Source: Polaribacter litorisediminis (lineage in GTDB: Bacteria > Bacteroidota > Bacteroidia > Flavobacteriales > Flavobacteriaceae). Taken from it: a stretch of 64,000 bases of DNA. Numbering within the stretch: the first letter of the stretch is position 1; each line of letters begins with the position of its first letter. A model generated the notes under the pieces. The model was not told the origin of the DNA, made no database searches, and saw only the letters and a list, made by a program, of their open reading frames with translations. The DNA is taken from assembly GCF_019968605.1 (NCBI RefSeq), contig NZ_CP082966.1:3647501-3711500 (forward strand), given 5' to 3'. Made by a program: the position numbers and the translations under genes. Shown here piece by piece: positions 18,548 to 27,640 of the stretch.

Positions 18548-18654
18548 TCTTTTCTTTTTTTTGTCATCCTATATAATAAGTAACCAAAACCCACTAAAAA
18601 GTGTAAAATTATAATAGCCGCTACAATATATAAAGTGGTGTTCGAATTGTTCAT
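18544..18654 (-). CDS. Tiny membrane protein (36 aa)
   Basis: Reading minus strand from ATG at 18652-18654 to TAA at 18544-18546: MNNSNTTLYIVAAIIILHFL then VGFGYLLYRMTKKRKD. One strongly hydrophobic helix (about 8-28) ends with a positively charged cytoplasmic tail, a typical micro-protein. It lies between convergent ElaA and the pseudouridine synthase and overlaps ElaA's stop. No family recognised by me. The layout (exact helix plus K/R tail, clean stop) makes chance less likely, but comparison with relatives is needed. Confidence 0.55.
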   Translation of the reverse strand: MNNSNTTLYIVAAIIILHFLVGFGYLLYRMTKKRKD

Positions 18655-18698
18655 AACACAAAATTAAATAGAATTCTTAATTTTATTTGTCACATTTA

Positions 18699-19268
18699 TT
18701 ACATAAAGTGATGTACTTCTTTTACCTCCCCAACTTCTAAATTATCTAACTTAATTTCGCCAATTCTAACCCGAATTAATCGCAATGTTGGATACCCTAC
18801 CGCAGCGGTCATTTTTCGCACTTGTCTAAATTTTCCTTCTCTAATGATGATAGAAACCCAACTTGTTGAGCCATGCCTTTCATCCCTAATTTTTTGACTT
18901 CTTAAAGCAAATTTAGGATCCTCAATTAAAAAAGCTTTTCCTGGTTTAGTGAGGTATTTTTTACCGTTCAAACCAATTTCTACCCCTTTTTTTAATTGTT
19001 CTACAGCTTCTTGTGTAATGTTACCATCAACTTGCACGTAATATTCTTTTTCAAATTTACTGCTTCTAATTTCTTGTGATACTTTACCATCTGTCGTTAA
19101 AAATAGCAATCCTTCAGAAGCCACATCCAAACGCCCAATTGCCATGGTTCCTTCAGGAAAATCATACAATTCTCCTAATAATTTTTTTTGTCTCTTTGCA
19201 GGATTTACAAATTGAGAAATCATTCCCCAAGGTTTATGAATGATGAAATGACGGTGTTTTTTAATCAA
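18699..19268 (-). CDS. Ribosomal large-subunit pseudouridine synthase, RsuA/RluE-like
   Basis: 189 residues. 'GRLDVASEGLLFLTTDG' carries the catalytic Asp48, with 'REGKFRQVRKMTAAVGYPTLRLIRVRIG' as the C-terminal RsuA-family signature and N-terminal 'FIIHKPWGMISQF' as expected. The N-terminal S4 domain present in RsuA/RluB is absent, which fits RluE (23S rRNA U2457). Target site is inferred from that architecture. It ends one base before the epimerase gene's stop side, likely co-transcribed with it. Confidence 0.85.
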   Translation of the reverse strand: MIKKHRHFIIHKPWGMISQFVNPAKRQKKLLGELYDFPEGTMAIGRLDVASEGLLFLTTDGKVSQEIRSSKFEKEYYVQVDGNITQEAVEQLKKGVEIGLNGKKYLTKPGKAFLIEDPKFALRSQKIRDERHGSTSWVSIIIREGKFRQVRKMTAAVGYPTLRLIRVRIGEIKLDNLEVGEVKEVHHFM

Positions 19269-19269
19269 C

Positions 19270-20061
19270 TTAAAGGATCTTTATCATTACAGAAAAACTA
19301 TTTTTTCCTTTAGATAAAGACATATTTTTTTCTGAAAATTTTTGATCTGTATACGAAGTGTATTGTGTTATTGGCTCAATACAAATCATATTATCAACTT
19401 CTGTCCACAACATAAAATTATTGAAACCTTTTGTGGTAATTTCTACATCATTTTTATCAATATTTTTTAAGACAATTTTTTCTTTTCCAAATACAGGAAA
19501 AGCATTGGAACCAGCTTTGTAAACGTCAGATAATGTAATTTTTTCTGAACCAGCTTTTAAAATTTCTTTTCCAGTATCTGACAATAAAAAAGCAGGATGA
19601 TAACCTAACATAAAAGGCATCTCTTTTTCTGAATTAATAATAAAATTGATGGTTAAAATATCATTTTCTAAGGTAAAATTCTTTTCAAAAGTAAAATCAA
19701 AAGTCCAAAATAATGCTTCTTCAGATGATTTTTCTGGAAACTTACTGTTTTTAATTTTGGTGTTTTTTTCGTAGTTTTTAATGAAGTTAGCACTCTTTTC
19801 ATCCGAAGAAATTAAAGAATACTCCATTTCACGCAACAAACCATGTTGATCTTGAATACAATCACCTTTTTTGGTATGCACTCTAAAGTTATTTTTATCC
19901 GTTGGACCAATGATAGGAAACATTTCATCATCGGATTTACGCCAACCTTTATTTCCTTTTTGATGTATATATTCTGTATTATTTTTTTGAAAACTAATTA
20001 ATTCCCCGTTTTCAATAGCAACCGTGCTATGTGCGTTTTGTAAATATATTTTAGAAGTCAT
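19270..20061 (-). CDS. Aldose 1-epimerase family protein
   Basis: 263 residues. 'MIGYHPAFLL'-type element appears as 'PFMLGYHPAFLLSD', the galactose-mutarotase-like motif with the active-site His, followed by 'NFMLWTEVDNMICIEPITQYTS'. N-terminal beta strands 'IAIENGELISFQKNNTEYI' fit the fold. Members interconvert alpha and beta anomers; this branch resembles YeaD/LacX-like proteins and its true substrate is unknown. 1-bp spacing to the pseudouridine synthase indicates an operon. Confidence 0.82.
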   Translation of the reverse strand: MTSKIYLQNAHSTVAIENGELISFQKNNTEYIHQKGNKGWRKSDDEMFPIIGPTDKNNFRVHTKKGDCIQDQHGLLREMEYSLISSDEKSANFIKNYEKNTKIKNSKFPEKSSEEALFWTFDFTFEKNFTLENDILTINFIINSEKEMPFMLGYHPAFLLSDTGKEILKAGSEKITLSDVYKAGSNAFPVFGKEKIVLKNIDKNDVEITTKGFNNFMLWTEVDNMICIEPITQYTSYTDQKFSEKNMSLSKGKNSFSVMIKIL

Positions 20062-20176
20062 AAAATTTAAATTTATAGTGTAAAAATACTATAAAAATGT
20101 ATTTTATTTTTTAGGAGAATAGCATTCCTTTTTTGTAACTTGTGCAACCAAATTAAAAAGAAATTTAGACAGATTT

Positions 20177-21190
20177 ATGGCGGCAGACAAAGAAAATAAA
20201 GAAAAAGTAGCAAAACTTAAAGCATTACAACTCACTTTAGATAAGTTAGATAAAACTTATGGAAAAGGTGCTGTAATGAAAATGGGAGATTCTGTAGTTG
20301 AAGATATAGAAGCCATTTCGTCGGGTTCTTTAGGGTTAGATTTAGCCTTAGGAGTGGGCGGATACCCAAGAGGAAGAGTCATTGAAATTTACGGGCCAGA
20401 ATCTTCTGGTAAAACAACACTTACTTTACACGCAATTGCAGAAGCACAAAAAGCTGGTGGTATTGCCGCGTTTATTGATGCAGAACATGCTTTTGATCGT
20501 TTTTACGCAGAAAATTTAGGAGTTGATATAGAAAATCTTATTATTTCTCAACCCGATCATGGTGAACAAGCTTTAGAAATTACAGAAAATTTAATACGTT
20601 CTGGAGCCATCGATATTGTTGTAATTGATTCGGTTGCGGCGTTAACACCAAAATCTGAAATTGAAGGTGAAATGGGAGATTCTAAAATGGGTCTTCATGC
20701 GCGTTTAATGTCTCAGGCATTACGTAAATTAACAGGTACCATTTCCAAAACAAAATGTACCGTTATTTTTATCAATCAATTAAGAGAAAAAATTGGTGTA
20801 ATGTTCGGTAATCCTGAAACCACAACAGGAGGAAATGCACTTAAATTTTATGCTTCTGTTCGTTTAGATATTAGAAGAAGAACACAAATTAAAGATGGCG
20901 ATCGCGTTATTGGAAACAGTACCAAAGTAAAAGTTGTAAAAAATAAAGTAGCACCTCCTTTCCAAGTAGCAGAGTTTGATATTATGTACGGACAAGGAAT
21001 CTCTAAAGTTGGAGAAATTTTAGATATTGGTGTAGAACTGGGCATTGTAAAGAAAAGTGGTTCATGGTTTAGCTATGGAGAAACAAAATTAGGCCAAGGA
21101 CGAGATTCTGTAAAAGGATTGATTAAAGACAACCCTGAATTAGCAGAAGAACTTGAAGCTAAAATAAAATTAGCTATCGAAAACCAATAG
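20177..21190 (+). CDS. recA: Recombinase RecA
   Basis: 337 residues, typical. Walker [10 protein letters not shown] (~73-81), Walker [10 protein letters not shown] (~151-159), loop L2/'[20 protein letters not shown]' and the '[17 protein letters not shown]' signature are all intact. It catalyses strand exchange and SOS co-protease activity. It is followed by a strong terminator. No SOS box could be defined confidently upstream. Confidence 0.98.
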   Translation: MAADKENKEKVAKLKALQLTLDKLDKTYGKGAVMKMGDSVVEDIEAISSGSLGLDLALGVGGYPRGRVIEIYGPESSGKTTLTLHAIAEAQKAGGIAAFIDAEHAFDRFYAENLGVDIENLIISQPDHGEQALEITENLIRSGAIDIVVIDSVAALTPKSEIEGEMGDSKMGLHARLMSQALRKLTGTISKTKCTVIFINQLREKIGVMFGNPETTTGGNALKFYASVRLDIRRRTQIKDGDRVIGNSTKVKVVKNKVAPPFQVAEFDIMYGQGISKVGEILDIGVELGIVKKSGSWFSYGETKLGQGRDSVKGLIKDNPELAEELEAKIKLAIENQ

Positions 21191-21510
21191 TAAACACTAA
21201 AAGTTCTAAGTATTATTTTTATTAAAACTGCTGCAGAAGTAATCAATCTGCAGCAGTTTTTTTATCTTTTTAGTATCATTGTTGTTCGATAAAAGATAAA
21301 AAGACCGCTTTCGCTGTTAGAATCAAGAACAAAGACTTGGCTGTAACTAACTGAAAAACAATATTATTATGATTTTAAATTTTTCGATACATCATAAATT
21401 CTAAAGCAGTTTTAAAAGCAAGGTGTACTACTTTAAAAGCTCTTGAAAATCAATACTATCAATACTTTAAACCACTTTAGCTAATTTTAATCGGACAACA
21501 CTATTTTAGT
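21191..21510. other. Intergenic gap after recA
   Basis: 320 bp without a gene. It holds the recA terminator. The rest (about 21265-21510) is AT-rich with a degenerate 'GACCGCTTTCGCTG...' segment that may be a decayed dispersed repeat. No RNA gene or clear promoter could be assigned. Confidence 0.4.
21224..21263 (+). terminator. Intrinsic terminator of recA
   Basis: AAAACTGCTGCAG (21224-21236) pairs with CTGCAGCAGTTTT (21248-21260) around an 11-nt loop, followed by T residues. Confidence 0.88.
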
Positions 21511-22050
21511 ATGATAAAAATTTCAGAAAACATACAACTAAAGCCAATTTTAGCGTCAGATTTAGAAAATCTTTTTAGACTGATGAAAGAAGTGTATGGG
21601 TTAGCTTATAGTCATTTTTGGGTTGATAAAGGCAATTGGTACGTAAACTCGCAATATTCAAAAGAACATATTTTAAAAGAGTTATCTGTAGCAAAAGCAG
21701 CCTATTATTTTGTACTTTATAAAAACGAAATTATTGGTAATTTTAGGTTTGTTTGGGATGAAAAACTACCTAATTTATCCGAAGAAAAACAAGTAAAATT
21801 ACATAGAATTTACCTGCATCCAAAAGTGCAAGGAAAAGGAATTGGCAAAGAATTACTTACTTGGTTAGAGAAAAAAGCGCTTCAAAAGAAGTATCAGGTT
21901 ATTTGGTTGGATGCCATGAACGCGCAAGAAAATGCCTTTCAATTTTATAAAAAATTAGGCTATACATATCATTCTCACACATTTTTATCATTCGATTTAA
22001 TGCATGATGAAGTCAGAAAAATGAGCCAACTTTATAAAAAGCTAGATTAA
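21511..22050 (+). CDS. GNAT acetyltransferase
   Basis: 179 residues of the GNAT fold. 'KLHRIYLHPKVQGKGIGKELLTWLEK' is motif A with the acetyl-CoA loop Q/R-x-x-G-x-G, and 'WLDAMNAQENAFQFYKKLGYT' is motif B. The N-terminal part is specific to this group, and the substrate is unknown. It is a single gene on the plus strand converging on a PspC-like gene one base beyond its stop. Confidence 0.85.
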   Translation: MIKISENIQLKPILASDLENLFRLMKEVYGLAYSHFWVDKGNWYVNSQYSKEHILKELSVAKAAYYFVLYKNEIIGNFRFVWDEKLPNLSEEKQVKLHRIYLHPKVQGKGIGKELLTWLEKKALQKKYQVIWLDAMNAQENAFQFYKKLGYTYHSHTFLSFDLMHDEVRKMSQLYKKLD

Positions 22051-22051
22051 A

Positions 22052-22204
22052 TTATTCTTTGGATAAGATTTTTACCAACCATAAAATTAAATAAGCTCCA
22101 ACACCAAAGCCAGCTAATAACACTAACAATACAAATAATATTCTAATATTTTTTGCGGTGAATTGTGTTTTTGTACTCAACCATTCACATACTCCTAAAA
22201 TCAT
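22052..22204 (-). CDS. PspC-domain small membrane protein
   Basis: 50 residues, minus strand, ATG at 22202-22204. 'MILGVCEWLSTKTQFTAKNI' then 'RILFVLLVLLAGFGVGAYLI' and 'LWLVKILSKE'. The GVCEWL start, the RILFVLL helix, the glycine-rich GFGVGAYLILW and the length all match a minimal PspC domain (phage-shock protein C). The usual role is membrane-stress sensing or a small membrane scaffold. It is convergent with the GNAT gene upstream; dut follows on the same strand but is 90 bp away. Confidence 0.75.
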   Translation of the reverse strand: MILGVCEWLSTKTQFTAKNIRILFVLLVLLAGFGVGAYLILWLVKILSKE

Positions 22205-22261
22205 ACTTGTTGTTTTAATATTTGAGATGAAAATATTTTTTTTAAAAAAATTCTTATCAGA

Positions 22262-22282
22262 GTTTTCCCCCCTTTGGGGAAT
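22262..22282. repeat. Short CCCC-TTT-GGGG hairpin
   Basis: TTCCCCCCTTTGGGGAA forms a short palindrome between PspC and dut. It resembles the CCTTTGGGG-type dispersed repeats; there is no T-run on the dut side, so it is not a good terminator for dut. Confidence 0.4.
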
Positions 22283-22293
22283 TAAAGAGACTT

Positions 22294-22725
22294 TTAAATT
22301 CCTGTGCTTCCAAAACCACCAGAACCACGCTCAGTTTCAGATAAAATTGTAACTTCTTGCCAATTTGCACGCTCGTGTTTTGCAATGATTAATTGTGCAA
22401 TCCGTTCACCATCGTTTATAATAAATTCTTCATTTGATAAATTCACTAGAATCACACCAATTTCTCCACGATAATCTGCATCTACAGTTCCAGGAGCGTT
22501 TAAAACAGTAATTCCTTTTTTAGCTGCCAATCCGCTTCTAGGTCTCACTTGCGCTTCAAAACCAACCGGTAAAGCTATAAATAATCCTGTCTTCACAATA
22601 GCTCTTTCTAACGGTTTAAGCGTTATAGAAGCATCAATATTAGCTCTTAAATCCATTCCTGCAGCACCTTCTGTTTCGTAATTAGGAGTTGCGTGTTTCG
22701 ATTTGTTAATGATTTGTACGTTCAT
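22294..22725 (-). CDS. dut: dUTP diphosphatase
   Basis: 143 residues with all five dUTPase motifs: [30 protein letters not shown] (catalytic Asp), RIAQLI, and C-terminal [10 protein letters not shown] arm. It hydrolyses dUTP to dUMP, keeping uracil out of DNA. Its start overlaps the 3' end of the upstream esterase gene by 20 bp (22706-22725), so the two form one transcript. Confidence 0.97.
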   Translation of the reverse strand: MNVQIINKSKHATPNYETEGAAGMDLRANIDASITLKPLERAIVKTGLFIALPVGFEAQVRPRSGLAAKKGITVLNAPGTVDADYRGEIGVILVNLSNEEFIINDGERIAQLIIAKHERANWQEVTILSETERGSGGFGSTGI

Positions 22726-23623
22726 TTGTTTCTATGTTATATAAAAAAGTAATTACTGCTAAAAATTCTGCTTTCCAAAAAGCTTCTGTATGTTGTCCTT
22801 CAGGAACAATTTTTGTTTTTAAATACTCTTTTGTGAAGCCTACATCTTGTAAGATTTTCGCCATATTTTCGGTATCCGGAACCATGGTATCGCCTTCTTT
22901 TCCGCCTACTAAAAAATAGAGTTTCGAGTTTTGTTGATTTCCATTTTCTTTGGCAAATTCAAAAACTTCTTCAGAAAACCAAAAAGAGGTAGAAAGTGCG
23001 CCTATTTTGCCGAAAACTTCCGGATATTTTAAGCCTCCATAAAAAGAAATTAAACCTCCTAAAGAGCTTCCAATAATAGCTGTATTTTTTGCATCAATTT
23101 TTGTTCTATAGTTTTTATCAATAAAAGGCTTTAATTCATTGGCTAAAAAATTGATATACATAGCTCCTTTTCCTCCTCCATATTTTTGGTGTTGCCAAGG
23201 TGTATATTCCTCAATTCTTTTTTCTCCACCATTTTCAATGCCAACAACAATAAAGCTTTTACCTGTTTTTTTATAAAGTGTATTTAAAGTTTCATCGATG
23301 CACCATTCACCCACAAAAGAAGTTTTATGATCAAACAAATTTTGAGCATCGTGCATATAAATTACAGGATATTCTTCGGTGGATGTTTGATAATTTGGAG
23401 GTAAATACAACCAAATTTTATGCGAAATATCATTTAAACCATCAATGATAAACTCTTTTTTTAGAATGGAAACATTTGCTGATTTTGTAGATTTTTTTTC
23501 ATCAATTTTTTCATCAATTTTTTCATCCGTTTTTACTTCGGATTCTATTTTTGTTTCAGGAACTTTTTTACAAGAATTGAAGGTTAATAATAGGAAACAA
23601 AACAAAAAGAGAATTCGTTGCAT
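22706..23623 (-). CDS. Lipoprotein esterase of the IroE/Fes type (alpha/beta hydrolase)
   Basis: 305 residues. Lipobox FNSC with Cys18, then a Lys/Glu/Asp-rich linker with a tandem KIDE repeat (about 35-44). The hydrolase has '[20 protein letters not shown]', HDAQNLFD, the nucleophile elbow GSSLGG (Ser187), and a C-terminal 'EGQHTEAFW' with the likely catalytic His. It matches the IroE/enterochelin-esterase-like and esterase-D families that hydrolyse peptide- or acyl-ester substrates such as siderophores. Substrate not known; being an outer lipoprotein fits extracellular or periplasmic action. It is promoted by the box at 23644-23676. Confidence 0.82.
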   Translation of the reverse strand: MQRILFLFCFLLLTFNSCKKVPETKIESEVKTDEKIDEKIDEKKSTKSANVSILKKEFIIDGLNDISHKIWLYLPPNYQTSTEEYPVIYMHDAQNLFDHKTSFVGEWCIDETLNTLYKKTGKSFIVVGIENGGEKRIEEYTPWQHQKYGGGKGAMYINFLANELKPFIDKNYRTKIDAKNTAIIGSSLGGLISFYGGLKYPEVFGKIGALSTSFWFSEEVFEFAKENGNQQNSKLYFLVGGKEGDTMVPDTENMAKILQDVGFTKEYLKTKIVPEGQHTEAFWKAEFLAVITFLYNIETNERTNH

Positions 23624-23643
23624 AAATGACAGTTGATTTTTTA

Positions 23644-23676
23644 CAAATATAATAAATCAGTCAAGTTTTCATCAAA
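23644..23676 (-). promoter_or_regulatory. Promoter of the esterase-dut operon
   Basis: Minus strand: -33 TTTG (23673-23676) and -7 TATATTTG (23644-23651) with a 21-bp spacer; the ATG at 23623 is 20 bases downstream. Both elements match the Bacteroidetes consensus. Confidence 0.6.
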
Positions 23677-23691
23677 AGATACTAATTTTCT

Positions 23692-23699
23692 TACATTTG
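23692..23699 (+). promoter_or_regulatory. -7 promoter box of gpsA
   Basis: TACATTTG matches TAnnTTTG and lies 18 bases before the ATG at 23718. It overlaps the alternative in-frame TTG at 23697, which argues against that start. Confidence 0.6.
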
Positions 23700-23717
23700 A
23701 AATCAAAATATATACGT

Positions 23718-24713
23718 ATGATTGAACATCAGAAGATTGCTGTTTTTGGAGGTGGAAGTTGGGCAACGGCTATTGTTAAAATGTTGATAGAGAACCTAGA
23801 AACTGTGGGTTGGTATATGCGAAATACGCAAGCCATAGAACATATAAAAGAAAATGATCATAACCCTAAATATTTACGTTCTGCAGAATTAGATGCAGCT
23901 CGTTTGGATTTATCGGACGATATTAATTATATGGTGGCTAAGTATGATGTGCTAATTTTTGCAATTCCGTCTGCTTTTTTAACAAGTGAATTAAATAAAT
24001 TATCCGAATCTTTAGTTGATAAAACTATTTTTTCTGCCATTAAAGGAATTGTTCCGGAAACAGGTTTAATTGTTGGAGAACATTTTCATAAAGAGTACCA
24101 TATTCCCCTAGAAAATATTGGTGTAATCACAGGACCTTGTCATGCAGAAGAGGTGGCTATGGAGCGTTTGTCATATTTAACAATTGCGTGCCAAGATGAA
24201 GCCATTGCTGCAAAAATGTCGCTAGCTTTAGGGAGTTGGTATATCAATGTAAAAACCACAGATGATATTATTGGAACAGAATATGCCGCAGTTTTAAAAA
24301 ATATTTATGCAGTTGCTGCAGGGATTGCGCACGGTTTAGGCTATGGTGATAATTTTCAATCGGTCTTAATGAGCAATGCTATTCGAGAAATGAAACGTTT
24401 TATAAAAAAGGTTCATAAGATGAAGCGAAACATTAACAATTCTGCTTATTTAGGCGATTTGTTAGTGACAGGATACTCAACCTTTAGTAGAAATAGAATG
24501 TTCGGGAATATGATAGGAAAAGGATATACGGTAAGGTCTGCCCAACATGAAATGAGTATGATTGCCGAAGGGTATTACGCTACAAAAAGTGCTTATAAAA
24601 TTAAAGAAGAAAAAGGTACAAAAACTCCTATTATAGATGCGGTTTATAACATTTTGTATGATGATAAAGATCCAAAAAAAGAATTTAAAAAGTTGACCAA
24701 TAAACTGGATTAA
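23718..24713 (+). CDS. gpsA: Glycerol-3-phosphate dehydrogenase (NAD(P)+)
   Basis: 331 residues from the ATG at 23718. N-terminal Rossmann motif VFGGGSWATAIV, 'AIKGIVPETGLIVGEHF', 'GVITGPCHAEEVAM' and the catalytic 'AVLKNIYAVAAGIAHGLGYGDN' with the conserved Lys are all GpsA features. It reduces dihydroxyacetone phosphate to glycerol-3-phosphate for phospholipid synthesis. The catabolic GlpD (28978-30624) is also in the window. Terminus ends at 24713; a dispersed repeat follows. Confidence 0.95.
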   Translation: MIEHQKIAVFGGGSWATAIVKMLIENLETVGWYMRNTQAIEHIKENDHNPKYLRSAELDAARLDLSDDINYMVAKYDVLIFAIPSAFLTSELNKLSESLVDKTIFSAIKGIVPETGLIVGEHFHKEYHIPLENIGVITGPCHAEEVAMERLSYLTIACQDEAIAAKMSLALGSWYINVKTTDDIIGTEYAAVLKNIYAVAAGIAHGLGYGDNFQSVLMSNAIREMKRFIKKVHKMKRNINNSAYLGDLLVTGYSTFSRNRMFGNMIGKGYTVRSAQHEMSMIAEGYYATKSAYKIKEEKGTKTPIIDAVYNILYDDKDPKKEFKKLTNKLD

Positions 24714-24768
24714 TTGTTTCATTAAAAAGAGCTTCTTGCCGTTTTTTACCTTAAGTTTCTCTTAAAAT

Positions 24769-24797
24769 TGTCATTCCCTTAAAAACGGGAATCTAGA
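24769..24797. repeat. Short REP (GTCATTCCC...GGGAATCT)
   Basis: TGTCATTCCC and GGGAATCTAG flank an A-rich loop, a short member of the widespread GTCATTCCG/GGAATC dispersed repeat. The same GTCATTCYG start recurs in the 42-47 kb array. Confidence 0.6.
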
Positions 24798-24877
24798 ATA
24801 AAATTAATATTTATAAAAGAATTAAAATGTTCAAAATTCTTCTATTATTAAAAGATAGTTGAATGTAATAAATTGTT

Positions 24878-24885
24878 TATTTTTG
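24878..24885 (+). promoter_or_regulatory. -7 promoter box
   Basis: TATTTTTG matches TAnnTTTG and lies 30 bases before the ATG at 24916. Confidence 0.5.
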
Positions 24886-24915
24886 AACAATTATTTAGGT
24901 TTTTAAACTTTTATC

Positions 24916-25575
24916 ATGAAAACAATACAAGAAGTTGTAGAAAGTACCATTCGAAAAACACCATTTATAGAAGAGGCTTTAAATGAAAAATTGATTAATG
25001 TTTCTTCTCTAGCAAGAATTATTTTACCCGAAGTTTCAGAAAAGTTAAATAAAGAGGTAAAAGTGGGTGCAGTAATGATGGCTATTAATAGACTTTCACC
25101 TGCAAGCGAATTACGCATCAGAAAAAATATAAAAAAGTTAGCGTTAGATTTAGGAGATGTAATCGTTCGGTCTGATTTATGTGATTTTACGTTTAAAAAC
25201 ACCCCTGCTTTATTAAAAGAAATCGCAAAGATTTTAAATAAATCGTCTGAAAGTTCAGATTATTTTTTAACAGTTTCTCAAGGTATTTTTGAAACGAATA
25301 TTGTAATTAGTAAAAATCTACGACCTTTTGTAGAAGAAATTTTTGAAAATGAAATGCTAACACATAGCATGTTAGATTTGGCCTCTATTACCATAAAATT
25401 ACCCAAAGAAAATCAAGCACAATCGGGTATTTACTACTTTATTTTAAAGCAATTGGCTTGGGCAGATATTCCTTTACAAGAAATTATTTCTACAACAAAT
25501 GAAATGACAATCGTTGTAAAGGAATCAGACATCAATCAAACATTTGCTATTTTAATGGATATGAAATTAAGCTAA
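24916..25575 (+). CDS. ACT-domain-like conserved protein
   Basis: 219 residues. The N-terminal ~70 residues are helical ('KLINVSSLARIILPEVSEKL', 'AVMMAINRLSP') and may form a small helical or winged-helix module. The C-terminal ~130 residues have two ACT-like beta-alpha-beta units, 'YFLTVSQGIFETNIVISKNL' and 'GIYYFILKQLAWADIPLQEI' ending 'MTIVVKESDINQTFAILMD', reminiscent of ACT regulatory domains of aspartokinase. No kinase domain is present. It is 4 bases upstream of an MFS transporter, so they are likely co-expressed. Ligand and role are unknown. Confidence 0.65.
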   Translation: MKTIQEVVESTIRKTPFIEEALNEKLINVSSLARIILPEVSEKLNKEVKVGAVMMAINRLSPASELRIRKNIKKLALDLGDVIVRSDLCDFTFKNTPALLKEIAKILNKSSESSDYFLTVSQGIFETNIVISKNLRPFVEEIFENEMLTHSMLDLASITIKLPKENQAQSGIYYFILKQLAWADIPLQEIISTTNEMTIVVKESDINQTFAILMDMKLS

Positions 25576-25579
25576 GAAA

Positions 25580-26848
25580 ATGCCAAAGCAAGATCCTTAT
25601 GCAGCCTTAAGAATAAAAGAATTCAATATTTTTTTATTTGTAAGATTTTTACTCGTTTTTGGTTGGTCCATGCAATTTATTGTCATTGAATGGCAAGTAT
25701 ATTCCATCACAAAAGATCCTCTATCCTTAGGAATTATAGGTTTAATGGAAATAATTCCCGCGTTTTCTATGGCTTTATTTGCAGGTCATATTGTAGATCA
25801 AAGAGAAAAAAGAAATCTATTAGCACTCTGTACGGGCGCTTTTTCATTGATTAGTTTAGGCTTATTTTTGCTAACTACGGATACCGTTTTAAGTAGTTGG
25901 TCTACCAATGCTATTTTATATTGTATTTATGGATTGGTCTTTTTTGGTGGCTTTTTACGCTCTTTTTTCGGACCTACCATTTTCTCTTTAGTAGCCTTGT
26001 TGGTTCCTAAAAAAATATATCATAATGCAGCAACTTGGAGCACCAGTACCTGGAAAACAGCTTCTGTTTCTGGAGCGCTTTGTGGAGGTTTTTTTATAGG
26101 TTGGATGGGCGTTGATAAAACACTTTCTATCGTTTTTATTTTGGTAACGCTTTCATTTATCACCATTTTTCAAATAAAGAAAAAACCTATTTTAAATACA
26201 AAAATTGGCGAACCTGTTAAAGAAAGTTTGAAAGCGGGTATTAAATTTGTGTTTCAAAATAAAGCAATTTTAGGAACCTTAACGTTAGATATGATTGCGG
26301 TTTTATTTGGTGGAACTGTTGCTATTTTATCCGTTTTTGCGCAAGATATTTTAAAAGTAGGTCCGGAAGGTTTTGGCATTTTAAACGCCTCTATTTCTAT
26401 AGGTAGTATTGTAACGATGTTGTTAACAACCTACATTCCTATCAACAGAAATACGGGTAGAAAAATGCTAATCTCTGTCTTTATCTTTGGAGTAAGCATT
26501 ATTGCTTTTGGCTTGTCGTCTATTTTCTGGGTGAGTGTTTTAGCCTTGTTTGTAAGTGGTGCAGCAGACGGAATTTCAATGGTGATTCGTCAAACCATAT
26601 TACAATTAAAAACACCAGATGATATGAGAGGCAGAGTAGCTTCTGTAAACTCTATGTTTGTGGGTTCTTCTAACGAGCTAGGCGCATTTGAAAGTGGTTT
26701 AGCAGCTAAAATAATAGGTCCTGTAGCGGCCGTAGTTTTTGGCGGAACCATGACTTTAATAACCGTTGTTACTACAGCAATTGTAAGTCCTACAATTAGA
26801 AATTTAGATTTGACTGAAGATATTCAAGAAAATGAAAAGGAGGATTAA
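25580..26848 (+). CDS. MFS transporter
   Basis: 422 residues with about 12 transmembrane helices and the MFS signature between TM2 and TM3 ('GHIVDQREKRNLLALC'). It lies 4 bp after the ACT-like gene. 'GRVASVNSMFVGSSNELGAF' (about 350) is typical of the MFS_3/enterobactin-exporter EntS-like subgroup. Substrate unknown; export of a small molecule is likely. Its stop overlaps the convergent DUF547 gene's stop by 4 bp. Confidence 0.85.
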   Translation: MPKQDPYAALRIKEFNIFLFVRFLLVFGWSMQFIVIEWQVYSITKDPLSLGIIGLMEIIPAFSMALFAGHIVDQREKRNLLALCTGAFSLISLGLFLLTTDTVLSSWSTNAILYCIYGLVFFGGFLRSFFGPTIFSLVALLVPKKIYHNAATWSTSTWKTASVSGALCGGFFIGWMGVDKTLSIVFILVTLSFITIFQIKKKPILNTKIGEPVKESLKAGIKFVFQNKAILGTLTLDMIAVLFGGTVAILSVFAQDILKVGPEGFGILNASISIGSIVTMLLTTYIPINRNTGRKMLISVFIFGVSIIAFGLSSIFWVSVLALFVSGAADGISMVIRQTILQLKTPDDMRGRVASVNSMFVGSSNELGAFESGLAAKIIGPVAAVVFGGTMTLITVVTTAIVSPTIRNLDLTEDIQENEKED

Positions 26849-27618
26849 TCATAAATGGTAGTAGGAATCGTTCTATAATTGTTTAATAATAACGTCCAAT
26901 CGTAGGTTTTAAATTCTAAATTTTTTGGTTTTTCAGGGGTAATTTTATAATTAAAAAGAAGATCTCTTGCACCAGAATTTCCTCCAAAATCTCCTCGAAA
27001 CCAAGACATCAAAGCCACTGAGGTAGCTGTTTTAGTTCTTTTGTTGTAGGTGGTTTGTTCCTTTAGATATTCTTTGGTTATAAAGTATAATTCTTTCTCT
27101 AAATTTTCAGCGCTATAAATGGCAACGGGCGGGCAGCTTTTTGCACCACAATTTAAAGCAAAATGAATTCTCCAATCTATCTTATCTACGCGTAATTTAC
27201 GTTCCCATGAAGCAACAAACCATTTATTTAAATAACCTAAACTTAGTTTAATTTTCGATTTTCTAATAATTCCGTGTTCAATAGCATCAAAAGATAAAAG
27301 CTCTCCGGCAATTTTAATCCTTTCCTCACTAAAAAAGGTACCTTTATCTTCATATAATTTAGGGTTTTCCGTCAATGAAATTTGAATAAATGCGTTATAA
27401 ATATTTACCCAAAATGCTATTTTTTGTTGGTCTGTTTTCAATGCTGTAACGAGTTCATCTAACGTACTTTCTGATAAAATTTTTACTTGTTTTTCATAGG
27501 AAGTATCCTCCATAATATTTTGTAGTAAATCTTGAGAAACTTGATTATAGTTTACATTATTTTGTGCGCTAACTGTAAAGACGGATAAAAAAAAGAAGGA
27601 AATTAAAAACTGTTTCAT
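26845..27618 (-). CDS. Secreted DUF547-domain protein
   Basis: 257 residues, signal peptide of ~18 (FLSVFTVSAQ). DUF547 signatures are present: 'KIAFWVNIYNAFIQISL', 'LSFDAIEHGIIRKS', 'IHFALNCGAKSCPPVAIY' (with conserved Cys/His-type motif), then 'FRGDFGGNSGARDLLFNY'. Domain function is unclear; it is related to the NlpC/transglutaminase-like or glutaredoxin-associated group in plants and bacteria. It is divergent from the glycosyltransferase gene. Confidence 0.82.
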   Translation of the reverse strand: MKQFLISFFFLSVFTVSAQNNVNYNQVSQDLLQNIMEDTSYEKQVKILSESTLDELVTALKTDQQKIAFWVNIYNAFIQISLTENPKLYEDKGTFFSEERIKIAGELLSFDAIEHGIIRKSKIKLSLGYLNKWFVASWERKLRVDKIDWRIHFALNCGAKSCPPVAIYSAENLEKELYFITKEYLKEQTTYNKRTKTATSVALMSWFRGDFGGNSGARDLLFNYKITPEKPKNLEFKTYDWTLLLNNYRTIPTTIYD

Positions 27619-27640
27619 AATAAATTACGTAGGTTTAAAG

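Noticed and set aside
22158..22352. 64-residue plus-strand frame
   Set aside because: Overlaps the PspC-like gene and the end of dut; low-complexity.
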